Source: Pseudomonadota bacterium
Lineage (GTDB): Bacteria; Pseudomonadota; Gammaproteobacteria; Burkholderiales; Burkholderiaceae_D
Length of the DNA stretch: 5,847 bases
Direction of reading: 5' to 3'
NCBI GenBank assembly: GCA_023391395.1
Contig: JAEWBA010000137.1
Location: 1 to 5,847 of the forward strand
Part shown: positions 5,460 through 5,847 of the stretch, piece after piece
Layout of the letters: every line of letters starts with the position of its first letter
Position numbering within the stretch: the stretch's first letter is position 1
Notes under the pieces: model-generated
The model's input: only the letters and a program-made list of their open reading frames with translations
Databases searched by the model: none
What the model was told of the DNA's origin: nothing
Made by a program: the position numbers and the translations under genes

Positions 5460-5847
5460 ATGGCTGGTGATTCTCGTCCTCCGCATGCGGAGCGTAATTC
5501 TGGCGGCATACGTGCCTGGGGCGCCGCGCTTTTGGTCGTGATGACGCTGTGCGGCTGTTCCGGTGGAGGCGGCGGTTCGGAGGTGAGCGCCGCCGCCAGC
5601 GGCTCGCCCGCGCCCGCCACACCATCCTCATCTGCGCCCTCCGCTGCGGCACCCGCTTCCGTTGCAGTGCAGTTGGAAGTGCCGTCCGCCCTGGCTGCGC
5701 CGCCCCTCGATGCCGCGCGCACGCTGACGGTGCCGCCGGGTTTCGGGGTGCGCTTGTGGGCGCGCATCAATCAGGCGCGATTCATGGCACTGGCGCCGAA
5801 CGGCGACGTGCTGGTATCGGTGCCGAGTGAAGGGCGTATCGTGCTGC
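5460..5847 (+). CDS. Lipoprotein resembling PQQ-dependent sugar (sorbosone-type) dehydrogenase, 3' end cut by window edge
   Basis: 129 codons are visible before the window ends. A short basic n-region leads to a hydrophobic core (about 19-30) and the lipobox LCGC, with Cys33 as the lipid-modified residue. It is followed by a Gly/Ser/Ala/Pro-rich flexible linker (34-67). The mature part then begins LTVPPGFGVRLWARINQARF (about 88-107) and ALAPNGDVLVSVPSEGRIVL (110-129), the typical first blade of the beta-propeller in soluble PQQ-dependent glucose/sorbosone dehydrogenases. The family oxidises sugars or other alcohols in the periplasm; catalytic His and PQQ-binding residues lie beyond the window, so activity cannot be confirmed. 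I chose the ATG at 5460; GGGG at 5445-5448 is somewhat far upstream. A GTG at 5448 is in frame and would add four residues (MKIH). It lies 202 bp after the PLD gene, so it may have its own promoter. Confidence 0.75.
   Translation, partial: MAGDSRPPHAERNSGGIRAWGAALLVVMTLCGCSGGGGGSEVSAAASGSPAPATPSSSAPSAAAPASVAVQLEVPSALAAPPLDAARTLTVPPGFGVRLWARINQARFMALAPNGDVLVSVPSEGRIVL

Overview
The window looks like chromosomal DNA of a high-GC betaproteobacterium, probably order Burkholderiales and possibly Oxalobacteraceae. The grounds are G/C-rich third codon positions, a small protein I recognise as the DUF6139 type (known to me from Burkholderiales), and the overall character of the proteins. No RNA gene, CRISPR array, insertion sequence or phage gene is visible, and no computed taxonomy supports the placement.

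Left half, minus strand. Reading leftward from about 3080, a well-formed sigma70-type promoter drives an exported alpha/beta hydrolase (1637-2935) through a leader of about 110 nt rich in inverted repeats. That gene ends at a strong intrinsic terminator (1565-1602). A separate two-gene unit follows: a histidine phosphatase (729-1499), then 12 bp later nnrD, the ADP/ATP-dependent NAD(P)H-hydrate dehydratase (716 leftward, cut by the window edge). The nnrD Shine-Dalgarno touches the stop codon of the phosphatase gene, so the two are probably co-transcribed.

Centre, 2936-3412. A 477-bp divergent intergenic region carries the hydrolase promoter, an AT-rich stretch behind it, a cluster of alternating TTTGC/GCAAA half-sites and a 22-nt purine run.

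Right half, plus strand. A small DUF6139-type gene (3413-3667) has its own terminator (3713-3738). Next comes a two-HKD phospholipase D/cardiolipin synthase-type protein with a lipoprotein-like N-terminus (3824-5257). After about 200 bp begins a lipoprotein whose first propeller-like residues resemble PQQ-dependent sugar (sorbosone-type) dehydrogenases (5460 onward, cut by the window edge).

Three of the six proteins carry export signals (the hydrolase, the PLD protein and the PQQ-type lipoprotein), so the central and right parts have an envelope or periplasmic theme. The nnrD unit is cytoplasmic metabolite repair. I see no defence system or other new multi-gene system. The most noteworthy items are the unexplained divergent region with its structured leader, the lipid-anchored PLD enzyme, and the C-terminal extension of the hydrolase.
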